From the NCBI RefSeq assembly GCF_900536025.1, contig NZ_UNOZ01000004.1, positions 1-64,000 of the forward strand: a stretch of 64,000 nt of DNA, written 5' to 3'. The translations under genes were made by a program, and so were the position numbers. Every line of letters begins with the position of its first letter. Positions within the stretch are counted from its first letter, which is position 1. The notes beneath the pieces are model-generated. The model was not told the DNA's origin, did not search any database, and worked only from the letters and a program-made list of their open reading frames with translations. Of this stretch, positions 49,069 through 58,324 are shown in pieces. The DNA comes from Pseudomonas reidholzensis. GTDB lineage: Bacteria > Pseudomonadota > Gammaproteobacteria > Pseudomonadales > Pseudomonadaceae.

Positions 49069-49392
49069 TCAGTTCTGGTAAACCGGATGAAAGTCTTCAT
49101 CCTGGCTGGCTACCTTCTCCAGTTCTGTAGCTTGGGTCTGCGGGTAAACCTGTCGGCGCTTGTTCAGGCGGTGCATCTTCGCAGCGCTATGCACGTCATC
49201 GACGGTCACTAATTCCGGGTTGGCGGAGTTGTTCTTGCGTTCATTGGCCGTCAGTTGCACGGCTAGGGCTTCGGGGTCGACGCCACGCTCAAGTGAAGCG
49301 GCGATGCGTGCGCAGGCAATGCCGGTTCGGTCGGCTTGGTCATGGGTTAAGAACTCGTAGGCGTCTCGGCCTTGGTCGATGAATTTGGGCAT
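49069..49392 (-). CDS. Hypothetical protein
   Basis: 107 residues, MPKFIDQGRDAYEFLTHDQA..., soluble; the middle (LTANERKNNSANPELVTVDD) and a basic patch (MHRLNKRRQVYP) suggest nucleic-acid contact but no known fold is recognised. It is upstream of the recombinase on the same strand. Confidence 0.5.
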   Translation of the reverse strand: MPKFIDQGRDAYEFLTHDQADRTGIACARIAASLERGVDPEALAVQLTANERKNNSANPELVTVDDVHSAAKMHRLNKRRQVYPQTQATELEKVASQDEDFHPVYQN

Positions 49393-49399
49393 GTGTCGT

Positions 49400-50016
49400 C
49401 CTCGCGGGGTGGCTGTGGCTTGCGTTTCGAGGATAACCGCAGAGGAATCTGCCGACCAGCAAGGGTGCTAGGTGTTCACAAGGTCAAAGGTCACGAAAAA
49501 TAGAATGGTAACGACCTATTGTCAGTGCTCAGCCACAGAACCTCATTATCTGCGGTTACACCGATCCGACCGTTACACTACTAGGCACGAGCGGCCAAGC
49601 CAGCGTGTAACTATGCTTTCGGCCTTTAAAATCAATAGATTAGTAGCTCTTGTTACACGGATTACACCTGTTACACCGCTGGATAGAGTTGGCTAGCTAG
49701 CAACCCCATGCCCCTATATGTTCAAGCCTTCAGCGGTAGAGGTAGTCCCGATCTCCCGTTTTCTGTAACCAGCCGGGGACCCTGGGAGTATGGGCTGCAT
49801 ACGGGGCTGGAAACCCGCAGGACTTTGTTAGCGGCCGGATTCCCAGCTTAGTGAACTAGTTAACCCGGTGGACGGGGTGAATTGTGCCGCTTCTTTAACA
49901 CTACCTCCGTTCCTTACCTAATCGGTAAAAATCAGCGGCTTGCCCACGGGCGATGATTTTGGTGAATGGTTACTCGCCCGCTAACAAGATAGCGACGTCA
50001 GTGAATAAAGTTTCAA
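49400..50016. other. Gene-free island region containing a GTTACAC repeat array
   Basis: No convincing coding sequence. The notable content is the repeat cluster at 49555-49676, listed separately. The rest (49690-50010) contains GTTAACCCGG-like and other short inverted pieces without clear pattern. Confidence 0.5.
49555..49676. repeat. Iteron-like array of GTTACAC
   Basis: GTTACAC occurs at 49555-49561, 49572-49578, 49652-49658 and 49670-49676, ATTACAC at 49661-49667, and the inverted copy GTGTAAC at 49605-49611. Six sites in 122 bases is far above chance for a heptamer. It could be the binding array of a recombinase, excisionase or replication initiator, or a regulator of the neighbouring genes. 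Confidence 0.7.
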
Positions 50017-51426
50017 TCAAGACGGTTCAGCATCGTCAGAGTTTCTGGTGATCTGGGCTAGCATCGCCTCTTCGTTTTTGTCGGCCCACTTCATATATGC
50101 ACCAAACCACTTGGCTAGCTGGTCAGATTTGAGCCGTCCGTGACGTAGACCTTCTACTCCAAATGCTTCTATCGCTCTTGTTAATGCCATTTCGGCGACT
50201 TGGCCGGCATTAAATGCACCCTCGTCAAGATCCAGTGCCGCTGGAGATATAGATCCATGAACTAAACGCGATCTAAGGTCGTAAGCTGCCTTAGTTTTAC
50301 TCAACCACTCTTCCCGTCTCACCTCAGGGGAAAAACATAAAGCGGCTACTCGTTGCGAAACGAGCGAGGATATATCGTCTCGTTCTTCAGTCATCAGCAT
50401 TCTTTCAAGAGAGGTCACATATTTGACAATTTTAGTTGCCTGGCTAGTATCGCGCGCCGCCTCGCCAAACCACTGTGCGGCATCGATAAACCTCCTGCTG
50501 ATAGGACGGTCGCAGTCCGGATCAGTCGTGACCTCAAGAGCTACGTCAAATATGTTTTTCCAATAAAGCGTACGTGGCGTTGACAGCATTTCAGACCAGC
50601 CGTCCCGGTATATAACCTCGCCCATGTATGCGAAGGATAACGAAGGATCGAGCACGCCGTTTTTATCAATGGTTAGTTTTGCTCGGCTATCCCCTTTTAC
50701 GTCAAGGCCGCCTAGTTGCATTCGGCTCGAGTTTGCGACACCCAATAAAAGATGGAGGCAGTTAAGTGTTGATGTAACAGCTTCCTCTGCAACTCTGCCC
50801 GAAGTCGGGTGGTCGCATTCTGAAATGGTTACCTCCGCCACCCAGCGAAAATTGCGGTAATACCGAATTGCTTTCACCAGCAGGTAACGTTCGTGCCTAC
50901 CTTGATCCGTATCTTTCGCACATCTATTAGTGGAGCGGTTACTTAAGATTTTTCGAGTTATACTTATTCGATTGTGGAATGTAATCGGGCCTAGAGTGAA
51001 TGATTCAGGTTCCTTTGAATTCATAAGGTGGCAAGGAATTAAGTGAGTGATGCTCTCTAAGAAGTTCTTGGAGGCTTTGACTGTGGAATTAAATAAGCGA
51101 TCAATTTGTTTGGTGTCAATATCCCGCTTTTCTTTGAAGAATCGAAGGACAAATAATTCCGCTAGCTTCTTCCGTACGTTATCCAAAGTTATTCGCTTCG
51201 ATAAACCGCCTCGTTCTGCTGCCTCCTGAGCAAAACGAGTAATTATTTTCGCGGCGGCAGCTCCGCAGATCATCTCTCCATAGCCCTTAGGATGAGGCAA
51301 TGATGCCATATGGTCGATTCGCTCGATCGTTTTGAAGCTTCCGAGATTTACCAGCTCCTGGAAGCGGATGCACTCTGAAACCACAAATTTTGCATCATCA
51401 ACTAGCTGCTCTTTGCTGTTACGCAT
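50017..51426 (-). CDS. Apea-like HEPN-domain protein
   Basis: This 469-residue protein has low-GC codon use. The C-terminal third contains a HEPN motif YDLRSRLVHGS (R385-x4-H390), preceded by KYVTSLERMLMTEERDDISS, which matches the Apea-like HEPN group found in biotic-conflict loci. HEPN domains with R-x4-6-H are usually RNases. The N-terminal 300 residues are unassigned. Located near the right end of the island, divergent from the repeat array, with its 5' end about 200 bases from attR. Defence role inferred. Confidence 0.7.
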   Translation of the reverse strand: MRNSKEQLVDDAKFVVSECIRFQELVNLGSFKTIERIDHMASLPHPKGYGEMICGAAAAKIITRFAQEAAERGGLSKRITLDNVRKKLAELFVLRFFKEKRDIDTKQIDRLFNSTVKASKNFLESITHLIPCHLMNSKEPESFTLGPITFHNRISITRKILSNRSTNRCAKDTDQGRHERYLLVKAIRYYRNFRWVAEVTISECDHPTSGRVAEEAVTSTLNCLHLLLGVANSSRMQLGGLDVKGDSRAKLTIDKNGVLDPSLSFAYMGEVIYRDGWSEMLSTPRTLYWKNIFDVALEVTTDPDCDRPISRRFIDAAQWFGEAARDTSQATKIVKYVTSLERMLMTEERDDISSLVSQRVAALCFSPEVRREEWLSKTKAAYDLRSRLVHGSISPAALDLDEGAFNAGQVAEMALTRAIEAFGVEGLRHGRLKSDQLAKWFGAYMKWADKNEEAMLAQITRNSDDAEPS

Positions 51427-51636
51427 TACACCTGTCGTCCATGTTGGGTAAGGGAGGATTTATCGGGGTAGGTTAATGCCCCAGCAGTCTGTCCGGTAGG
51501 GGGAGTCATTGGCAGATTTTAGGACTATGAGACGAAGGGGAGCGAGGGTGGAAATTTTTTTAGGGATACATTTAGGGATACGTATGCTTTGGTTTTATCC
51601 AGGGCGACAGCTTTTTACTGGGTTTTTGTAGGTATA

Positions 51637-51658
51637 TTCGATTCCTGTCTCCGCACCA
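51637..51658. other. attR: displaced copy of the tRNA-Thr 3' end
   Basis: TTCGATTCCTGTCTCCG is identical to the tRNA-Thr T-arm and 3' acceptor (39070-39086). It then continues CACCA, lacking one G relative to the tRNA. This marks the right edge of the island. Confidence 0.85.
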
Positions 51659-51690
51659 GACCCCTTTTTCCTGTCCCAAGGAAATGTCAG

Positions 51691-51718
51691 CAGAGCCCGC
51701 CTAGTGCGGGCTTTGCTG
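51691..51718 (+). terminator. Terminator-like hairpin beside attR
   Basis: CAGAGCCCGC-CTAGT-GCGGGCTTTG closely matches the hairpin behind tRNA-Thr (39137). It is probably the original chromosomal terminator of the tRNA, moved here by island insertion, or that of a former insertion. Confidence 0.7.
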
Positions 51719-51774
51719 TTTCTGCGCGCTCAATGCTGAGTCGCCAAGGCTGTCCTCTCCCAGAGCCTTGAGGC

Positions 51775-53556
51775 TCAATGCCCCGCCGGTGTACCGACCA
51801 TGTCGCTCAGCACACGGTACAGCTGCAGGGGCGATACCGGTTTGTGCAGCAGCGGTACATCAATGTCGCGTGCTTCGCGCAAGCGCTCGGGCGCCGTGTC
51901 GCCGGTGATGATAAGGGCGGGGACCTGTGCGTTGATGGCCTCGCGTACGCGTTGTACGACGAGCCCGCCGGTCTGGTGTTCACGCAGGCGGTAGTCGCTG
52001 ATCAGCAGCTCTACCGGCCAGTCCGTCACCAACCGCAGCGCATCGTCGATATCTTCACCTCCCCGGCACACGCACCCCCAGCCCTCCAGTAATTGCAGCA
52101 TGCCCTGACGAACACTGGCGTCATCTTCGATCACCAGTACGTGCAGGCCCCGCAAGCGCCCGGTGTGCAGGGTTGCAGGGCTGGCTGCCACGAAAGCATC
52201 GCTGCTCAAAAGGCCGGTGGCGCAAGGCACCTGTATACGAAACACGCTGCCCCGCCCGGGTCGTGACTGCAAGCCAAGTGCGTGGCCCAGTGATTGCGCC
52301 AGGCCTTGACTGATCGCCAACCCAAGGCCAAGCCCTTTCAGCCTGTCGCGTTCCGGGTTGCCCAACTGTTGGAACTCACGAAAAACGTCAGTCTGCTGCG
52401 CCGGCTCAATGCCAATGCCAGTGTCAAACACCTCGATCGATACAGACTGACCACGTTTACGGCAGGCGACCAGCAGCCCACCCTGGTGGGTATAGCGAAT
52501 CGCATTGCTGATCAGGTTGCGTAAAATCAGCTCCAGCAAGCTGGGGTCTGATTCCACGGCGAGGTGTGTCTCGCGGGACCGATACACGATGTGTTTGGCA
52601 TCGGCCTGGCTGCCCAATTCATTCTCCAGGGCACAGAGCAACGGCTGCAGTTGAAACACCCTGCGTTGCGGCTCAATGACGCCGGCCTCTATGCGCGAAA
52701 AATCCAGCAGGGTATTGAGCATCTGGGCCGATGCCTGGCTGGCTGCTCGGGCGCTGCTCAATACTTTGTGTTGCGCTTGCGACAGTTGACTGCGGGCCAG
52801 CACTTCAAGGAACAGTTCCTGAGCGTGAACCGGTTGGCGCAAGTCGTGGCTGGCTGCAGCCAAAAACCTGGATTTGGCCAAGTTGGCCTGTTCGGCTTCG
52901 ATGAGCGCCTGTTCGGTACGGCTGGATTCAACCTGCAAACGCTTCAGCAGGTCTCGATTCTCGAAGCGTAGTCCGATCGATTCACGAGATTCGCGCTGCA
53001 CCATCAGCGCCTGGCCGATCTGACCAATCACGTAAAGCGTGCAGCCCACTGCCAGCACGCTATAAGACGAGCCTTCGAGCCAGAGCTTGCTATTGATGAC
53101 CCCGAGTTGCACCAACTGCATACTGGCATACAGAGGAAACACCGGGGCTAACAACGAAACGGCGTTGCCGCTGACGCCCGCCAGCGCCGCCATGGTCAGC
53201 AACTGCTCGGACAACGAGCCTTGCCCCATCACGATCCAGGTCAAGGAGCCCCAGGCGAAACCTTCGAATGCCTTGATAACGCACATCGCGCGTATCAGCC
53301 TCGGTGCATTCGTTGCGCTCACACCGCGCCGCAGCGCCAGCATGGCGTAGCTCACACAGGTCACTCGGCCCAGCGCGACCAAGCTGAACCACGTGAGCAA
53401 AGGCAGAGGGTTGTGCGCCGAATAGAGCGCCGCAAGCAGTACCAGCGCAAGCGCAATGCCCAGGTACAGCGAGTTCTTCATGTTGGTGAACACAAGACGG
53501 ACTTGTTCGACGCGGATGTCCTCGTCCAGGCCGTGGGTGGTCAACCCATCGTTCAA
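51775..53556 (-). CDS. Hybrid sensor histidine kinase
   Basis: This 593-residue protein has six or seven N-terminal membrane helices (residues 30-185), a HisKA region with the phospho-accepting H237 (FLAAASHDLRQPVHAQELFL), an ATPase domain (NLISNAIRYTHQGG, DTGIGIEPAQQ, GLGLGLAISQ) and a C-terminal receiver with acceptor D521 (LLISDYRLREHQTGG) and Lys (LHKPVSP). No periplasmic sensor domain of size is present, so the signal is likely sensed in the membrane. It overlaps the response regulator gene by four bases. It lies divergent from the toxin-like cluster. Confidence 0.9.
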   Translation of the reverse strand: MNDGLTTHGLDEDIRVEQVRLVFTNMKNSLYLGIALALVLLAALYSAHNPLPLLTWFSLVALGRVTCVSYAMLALRRGVSATNAPRLIRAMCVIKAFEGFAWGSLTWIVMGQGSLSEQLLTMAALAGVSGNAVSLLAPVFPLYASMQLVQLGVINSKLWLEGSSYSVLAVGCTLYVIGQIGQALMVQRESRESIGLRFENRDLLKRLQVESSRTEQALIEAEQANLAKSRFLAAASHDLRQPVHAQELFLEVLARSQLSQAQHKVLSSARAASQASAQMLNTLLDFSRIEAGVIEPQRRVFQLQPLLCALENELGSQADAKHIVYRSRETHLAVESDPSLLELILRNLISNAIRYTHQGGLLVACRKRGQSVSIEVFDTGIGIEPAQQTDVFREFQQLGNPERDRLKGLGLGLAISQGLAQSLGHALGLQSRPGRGSVFRIQVPCATGLLSSDAFVAASPATLHTGRLRGLHVLVIEDDASVRQGMLQLLEGWGCVCRGGEDIDDALRLVTDWPVELLISDYRLREHQTGGLVVQRVREAINAQVPALIITGDTAPERLREARDIDVPLLHKPVSPLQLYRVLSDMVGTPAGH

Positions 53557-54143
53557 CGTACCAGGCCCAGGCGGCGGGCGACGAACGCTGCCTCCGAGCG
53601 ACTGGATACGTTCAATGCCGACAACGTGGCCTGTACATGTCCGCGCACGGTGTTCTCCGACAGGTCAAGGCGGCGGCCGATCAACTTGTTCGACAGCCCC
53701 TGATGCAGCAGGTCGAGCACTTCATATTGGCGCGGCGTGAGCTTCAATGGCGCCTTTGGCAAATGTTCGTCTGGCCAAAGATCGGCAAGCGCCTCGGTAA
53801 TCTGCGCCAGGAGCCGCTGTGGGGATTCGGTCTTGCAGATGAACCCCATGGCACCCAGTGTGAGGGCCTGTTCCATCAACTTTGCATCCTGCGATGCCGA
53901 GACCATCAGCACCTTCGCCTCAGGCCATCGCTGTTTGAGCAGTGCAATCCCCTCCAGGCCGCTCAAGCCCTCCAACTGCACATCGACCAGTAACAGATGC
54001 ACCGCTTCACAGGGGCAGAGTAGCGCCTGCTCCATGGAAGCTGCCTCCAACAGGTGGGCGTGTCTCAAGCTCGCGGCCACCACCATGGCGATGCCAGAAC
54101 GAAACAAAGCGTGATCGTCGATGAGCAGCAGGTTGATAGTCAT
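53553..54143 (-). CDS. LuxR/NarL-type response regulator
   Basis: This 196-residue protein has a receiver with the acidic pair DD at 9-10, phospho-acceptor D54 (LLVDVQLEGLSGLEG) and K104 (FICKTES), then a NarL-type HTH (LTPRQYEVLDLLHQGLSNKL, SENTVRGHVQATL). Upstream of and coupled to its kinase. It probably controls the divergent toxin-like operon from the 220-base intergenic region. Confidence 0.92.
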   Translation of the reverse strand: MTINLLLIDDHALFRSGIAMVVAASLRHAHLLEAASMEQALLCPCEAVHLLLVDVQLEGLSGLEGIALLKQRWPEAKVLMVSASQDAKLMEQALTLGAMGFICKTESPQRLLAQITEALADLWPDEHLPKAPLKLTPRQYEVLDLLHQGLSNKLIGRRLDLSENTVRGHVQATLSALNVSSRSEAAFVARRLGLVR

Positions 54144-54208
54144 GCTGGCGATTCAATAACAAACAGTCAGCCCTGCGCAAGCAACCGGCCTTGCCGATGC
54201 GGGATACC

Positions 54209-54222
54209 AGTCCAAATGGACT
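54209..54222. promoter_or_regulatory. Inverted repeat between regulator and toxin-like operon
   Basis: AGTCCA-AA-TGGACT, with 6-bp arms, sits centrally between the divergent starts at 54143 and 54365. A response-regulator site is a reasonable reading; there is no direct proof. Confidence 0.45.
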
Positions 54223-54364
54223 ATGTACTGACAGTTTTTCAGCCCTTACTGTTGCTGCAGGTGATGGCCAGGTGTGTAGGAAAGGCCTGAAGCGGGTTGA
54301 TGGGCCTTGCGTCGGCGATAACGCTCCGCGCGCCCGATGCCCAACGTCGTACCACGGAGGGAAC

Positions 54365-55327
54365 ATGGAAAGTACACCAGCAACCCGTTTAGAAACGGTC
54401 CCCGCGTTGGGTATCCAGGCAATTCTGGATGACTACGCGTGCATGATAAAAGCCCTGGAAGCGGGCGAGGTCAGTGGCGTACAGCCGCACCTCGATGCGA
54501 TCAAGGCCAATCTTTCAGCGATGAAGGTGATCAGCAGTCTGTGCGCCGGGACTGCTTCGGCCACCCAGTCAGTCATTGTTTACATGATTACCGGGGTGGT
54601 CGGGCTGATCGAAAACGTTCAGAAGGACGTTGATCGCCTGACAGCTGACGGGGCCAGCCTGGATGCTCAGTCTGCTGCCGCCACGGAGCAGGCCCGCCGG
54701 ATAGCCGCCGAACTGCGAAACGTAGAAGCGATGATTCGGGAAAACGAGGCCAAGCTCAGAGAGCAGGAAGAGGCGAAAAAGCGCAAACGTGAGTCAAGGA
54801 TCCCTGGCTTGGGATTTCTCAAGAAACTGTTTTACGCCGCCCTGGAGGCCATCGAGAGCGCCATCGAGGCAATTGGCAAGGTACTGGGGGTGGTCAGGGA
54901 ACAACGCGACTACCTCCAGGCGCAACTTGCAGAGCATTCGAGAAGCCACAGCCAGGTCAGAGCCGTCATCCAGGCATTGGCGCAACAAAAGGCCGAACTT
55001 GTGCAACAGCTCGACACCTTGACTGCTGTCCGAACCACGTTGCTGGGCATTCAAAAATACCTGCAAGTACAAGTCGTGTTCTTCAACGACGTTTCAAACT
55101 TCTACGTGACCGCGAGCACCTATTGCGACAGCGCCAACTTCAATGTCGACATGGCCACGGAAATGCTCGGCGTATTGAGCGATGACCCGCATGCCGTTGA
55201 GTTTGTTGACGATATGAAAGTGGAAGTGTTGTCCATCCACACCGCCGTCACGCGTTTTGACCAAATGATGTTTGATCTGCAAGCGGCGACGCATCATCTA
55301 CCGTCGTCCGTCGCCTGTGATGGCTGA
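54365..55327 (+). CDS. Putative alpha-helical pore-forming toxin subunit, Xax/ClyA-like (component A)
   Basis: This is a 320-residue protein. The ATG at 54365 follows GGAGG with good spacing; the frame open to 54191 is leader. After a helical N-terminus come a hydrophobic segment (ATQSVIVYMITGVVGLIENV, 66-85), a long coiled coil (86-145), an amphipathic tip (IPGLGFLKKLFYAALEAIES, 147-166, continuing to 178) and a second coiled coil (180-225). No signal peptide. This layout matches alpha-xenorhabdolysin/ClyA-type toxins, which insert a hydrophobic hairpin into host membranes. Assignment rests on architecture, not on a clear sequence signature. Confidence 0.6.
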   Translation: MESTPATRLETVPALGIQAILDDYACMIKALEAGEVSGVQPHLDAIKANLSAMKVISSLCAGTASATQSVIVYMITGVVGLIENVQKDVDRLTADGASLDAQSAAATEQARRIAAELRNVEAMIRENEAKLREQEEAKKRKRESRIPGLGFLKKLFYAALEAIESAIEAIGKVLGVVREQRDYLQAQLAEHSRSHSQVRAVIQALAQQKAELVQQLDTLTAVRTTLLGIQKYLQVQVVFFNDVSNFYVTASTYCDSANFNVDMATEMLGVLSDDPHAVEFVDDMKVEVLSIHTAVTRFDQMMFDLQAATHHLPSSVACDG

Positions 55328-55472
55328 GTGTGCCCAACACTGCAGTTACCTTTACGCCCGTTGTGACATTCAGCGTGTTTGAAGTTTAACGGGTCATTTG
55401 CTTTCACCCCGTCCACCCGCTCACCGTCGGTTTGAACCGGCGGCGTCAGCCCTTTGCCTTGAGGAATGTGCA

Positions 55473-57191
55473 ATGAGTGAAGATACCTTCATCATCGACA
55501 ACCATGAATACTCCATCAGCCAGTCACCGTTGCCCGGTGATGTCTTGGTGCTTAAAAAGAAGCAAGCCATCCTCGGCAGCTTGCGCTTGGACACCGTCAC
55601 ACAAAACCTCGAACTGTGCGTCGATATGTACCGCTTGGCCTATATTGGCGCGACTGCGGCCAATGCCGGCCCTACCAAAGCCCGCGTAGTCGGGTTGCAA
55701 AGTGAATTTGGCAAGATCTGTGTGCAGGCCAACGAGGCAATGGGTACGCTCAAGGATGCCTCGCAACTGACGCTGGAATTGTTGCTCGGCGCCTACCGAT
55801 ACCTGGTGACGGGTAAGGACAAGGTGGCCCTGGCAAAACTGGCCCGCTGCTCGGAGCAGGCCAAACGCATGGCTGCTGCGGCGGCGAAGCTGTCCCAGGA
55901 GTTTCTGGCGCTGCAAAGCAAGTCTGCAGAAGCCAAGAGCGAGGCGGTACTGGCGCATGCCAGTGAAGAGGAAAAACGCCGCACCGCTGATGCCGAGATG
56001 GCCCGTTTTACAGAAGAGGTCAATGGTTTCAATGCGTCCATGTCGAACTTGATAGAGGAGTTGGATGCCCTCAATGAAACCCAGAGAAAGGCCGAAAAGC
56101 AGTTGGCCGAAGATAATAAAAAGGGCTTCATCATGGGCATTATTTCGGTCGTGGCCAACGTGGCCGCGACCGGCTTGCAAACCTACGCCAAGATGAGCAA
56201 CCCGCTTTCGGTGTTGGTCGCACAGAACAGTGCAGGCCAGCTTGATAACGCCGAGCTCAAGGCCGCCACCGAGAAATGGGAAGCTGCAGAAAAGCAGCGG
56301 CTGGCGAGTGAGCAGACGTTGCGCGAGTTGAACCGTCAGGTCGGGACCCTTAAAAAAACCATTGCCGATTGCGAATTGGAGATACAGCAGCTCAACGCCA
56401 AGCAGTCAGCAGAGGGGGTGGACAAGGCGGCCCCTGACAATGCACAGCGCATTGCCGACAAGCAAACGATCCTCAATGACCAGACGGCCAAGCTGCAGGC
56501 GCTTGAGGGGCAGATCGAAGACCAGAAGGTTACGTTGGCGCAACACACCAAGACCTGTGCAGCCTTGGGTGATTCTGCGCGAACGTTGGCCACCGGCTGC
56601 GACAACATGGCCAAGCAGGCCTTTAGTGCGGCCGACAAGTCGCAAGCGGTGCTGGACAAGGCAATGGACAACCAACGCAAGGTCCGTCAGGAACGGAATG
56701 AGCTGCAGTTGAAAATGGGCGGTGTGCTGGGGCAACTCGCTGCCACCAAACTGGTGTCCAACAACGCCGAAGTCGCGGTCAAGGCGCTCCAAGTGTCCAT
56801 GTTCGCCATCAGCCAGGTCATCATCGCGCTCAATGATGCCAGCCTGTTCTGGACGCAAATGGCGGGTGCCTGCGAGGCCCTTGATCAGCGCGGCCTCGAC
56901 CGCGATGTGATTGACATGGACCTGTTGCAGCCCGAGGAGCGGATCCAGGAATACAAGACCGACCCGTTCCGCTATGCCTACCTGCAGCATATTTGTTCAT
57001 GGGTGGCGCTTAACGACATTGCCAGTGAGTACCTGGTCTACGTCGAATCGTCGCGCACGCAGAACAATCACAACATCAGCCATTCCATTGACGACCCTCA
57101 ACAGGCGGCCCAGCTTGTTTCCAGCTTGGCCCAGTCGATCAACGAGAAGATGGACAAGTACGCGAGTCAGGCTATAAAAGCCGTGGCTTGA
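55473..57191 (+). CDS. Putative alpha-helical pore-forming toxin subunit with long coiled coils (component B)
   Basis: This 572-residue protein starts at 55473 with GAGGA seven bases upstream. Helical throughout: coiled coil at about 130-215, a hydrophobic hairpin-like stretch GFIMGIISVVANVAATGLQT (218-237, extending to 250) and a second coiled coil at 255-440, then a C-terminal helical cap. No signal peptide. The coiled coil - hydrophobic hairpin - coiled coil plan is that of alpha-pore-forming toxin families (Xax, Hbl/Nhe, ClyA). It is separated from component A by about 145 bases and probably forms a binary system with it. Longer than the known Xax subunits. Confidence 0.6.
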   Translation: MSEDTFIIDNHEYSISQSPLPGDVLVLKKKQAILGSLRLDTVTQNLELCVDMYRLAYIGATAANAGPTKARVVGLQSEFGKICVQANEAMGTLKDASQLTLELLLGAYRYLVTGKDKVALAKLARCSEQAKRMAAAAAKLSQEFLALQSKSAEAKSEAVLAHASEEEKRRTADAEMARFTEEVNGFNASMSNLIEELDALNETQRKAEKQLAEDNKKGFIMGIISVVANVAATGLQTYAKMSNPLSVLVAQNSAGQLDNAELKAATEKWEAAEKQRLASEQTLRELNRQVGTLKKTIADCELEIQQLNAKQSAEGVDKAAPDNAQRIADKQTILNDQTAKLQALEGQIEDQKVTLAQHTKTCAALGDSARTLATGCDNMAKQAFSAADKSQAVLDKAMDNQRKVRQERNELQLKMGGVLGQLAATKLVSNNAEVAVKALQVSMFAISQVIIALNDASLFWTQMAGACEALDQRGLDRDVIDMDLLQPEERIQEYKTDPFRYAYLQHICSWVALNDIASEYLVYVESSRTQNNHNISHSIDDPQQAAQLVSSLAQSINEKMDKYASQAIKAVA

Positions 57192-57250
57192 GGCGCTAGT
57201 GCACGCACTGTTTTTACATTACCACGCTCATGTTTAAGTGGGAGCCTGTT

Positions 57251-58324
57251 ATGCCTAATTACCTGAAGTTTCAATATGTGTCGCTAGAAAAGCCAACCTT
57301 GCCGATCCATGATGATTTGCAGAATACCTTTCTCGAGTATGCCGTCCAGGACCCTACGCTGAGAGTGGAACTGCAAGTGTTGCCGATGAGTGCCCGTTAC
57401 CGGGTGATTCGATTTTTGCATGCGGTTGACCAGGCGCAAGCCTCATCGCATTTTGACCCTGCGCACACAACGCTGAAGCTGATGGTGGCGCCAGAGTTCT
57501 TTTTCAGGGACGACACCACACTCGACAGTTATCAGGATGTCACCCTGGTGACTCAGATATACGCCACGCTGTTGCGGGCGCTATCGACACCTCAGTACAA
57601 AGACTGGTTATTCATCCCAGGCTCGGTGTTCTGGCACTCGCTGATCAACGGTGTGCCGCACTATTTCAACACCACCCTGATCATCAACGGCGGTGGCCAT
57701 CAGGTCGCCCCCGGGCAGGGGCGTACAGCGCAAGGCATCCGCGTGGTGGGCGCAGGCGTGACCACTCAGAAGGCCCTGATGTCGCGGATAGATTACGCGG
57801 TGGGCCTTGATAAGACGGCCCAGGACGGCGCGTTGAATGAGTTGTTCAAGCCTATCATTGGTGACCTCGAGTGGCGCAGGGACCACGTCTTCAGTCCCTA
57901 TGGCAAGTCGGACTCGCAGGGCAATCCGCTGCTAGTGGGGGTGGAGACTTGCCTTGAGCATGTGCAGTCCACCCAAGGCGCACAGATCGGTTTGATCAAG
58001 GACGTCGAGCGTGAACTGCAATCCCTTGGCCAACACCTGCCACCGCTGCATTTTCAGGTAGTGAGCTCTTGTGGCATGCGGCTTAATCCTGCCAGCTTGC
58101 ATATTCGCCCAAACAACGCGTATGCCTTGTTGTGCGACGGTGCAGGGGGAGGGACTACCGGTTGCACAACAGTATTGTACGGCGCCGTCAACCCGATCCA
58201 GTACAACACGGAACCGCTACCGCCACTGGCCGTCAAGACGCTGAAGGCGCCGGGGCTTGTACCGCTCAATCTTCCAGCGACCTTTAACACGGAGTTGAAG
58301 ATTTACAAGCCCGAGCCACTGTGA
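57251..58324 (+). CDS. Nitrilase-superfamily (carbon-nitrogen hydrolase) protein
   Basis: This 357-residue protein has the catalytic triad in place: E82 (LMVAPEFFFRD), K174 (TTQKALMSRIDY) and C234 (LVGVETCLEH), with HYFNTTLIINGGG before the Lys. Members hydrolyse nitriles, amides or transfer acyl groups. ATG 57251 has GGGAG six bases upstream; the start at 57230 is less likely. No export signal is seen. As the third gene behind two toxin-like genes it may modify the toxin, its ligand, or a released host amide; this link is inference. A strong terminator follows. Confidence 0.75.
   Translation: MPNYLKFQYVSLEKPTLPIHDDLQNTFLEYAVQDPTLRVELQVLPMSARYRVIRFLHAVDQAQASSHFDPAHTTLKLMVAPEFFFRDDTTLDSYQDVTLVTQIYATLLRALSTPQYKDWLFIPGSVFWHSLINGVPHYFNTTLIINGGGHQVAPGQGRTAQGIRVVGAGVTTQKALMSRIDYAVGLDKTAQDGALNELFKPIIGDLEWRRDHVFSPYGKSDSQGNPLLVGVETCLEHVQSTQGAQIGLIKDVERELQSLGQHLPPLHFQVVSSCGMRLNPASLHIRPNNAYALLCDGAGGGTTGCTTVLYGAVNPIQYNTEPLPPLAVKTLKAPGLVPLNLPATFNTELKIYKPEPL

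Noticed and set aside
49400..50016. CRISPR-like array at the GTTACAC repeats
   Set aside because: Repeats are only 7 bases, irregularly spaced and on both strands; not a CRISPR. I found no CRISPR array anywhere in the window.
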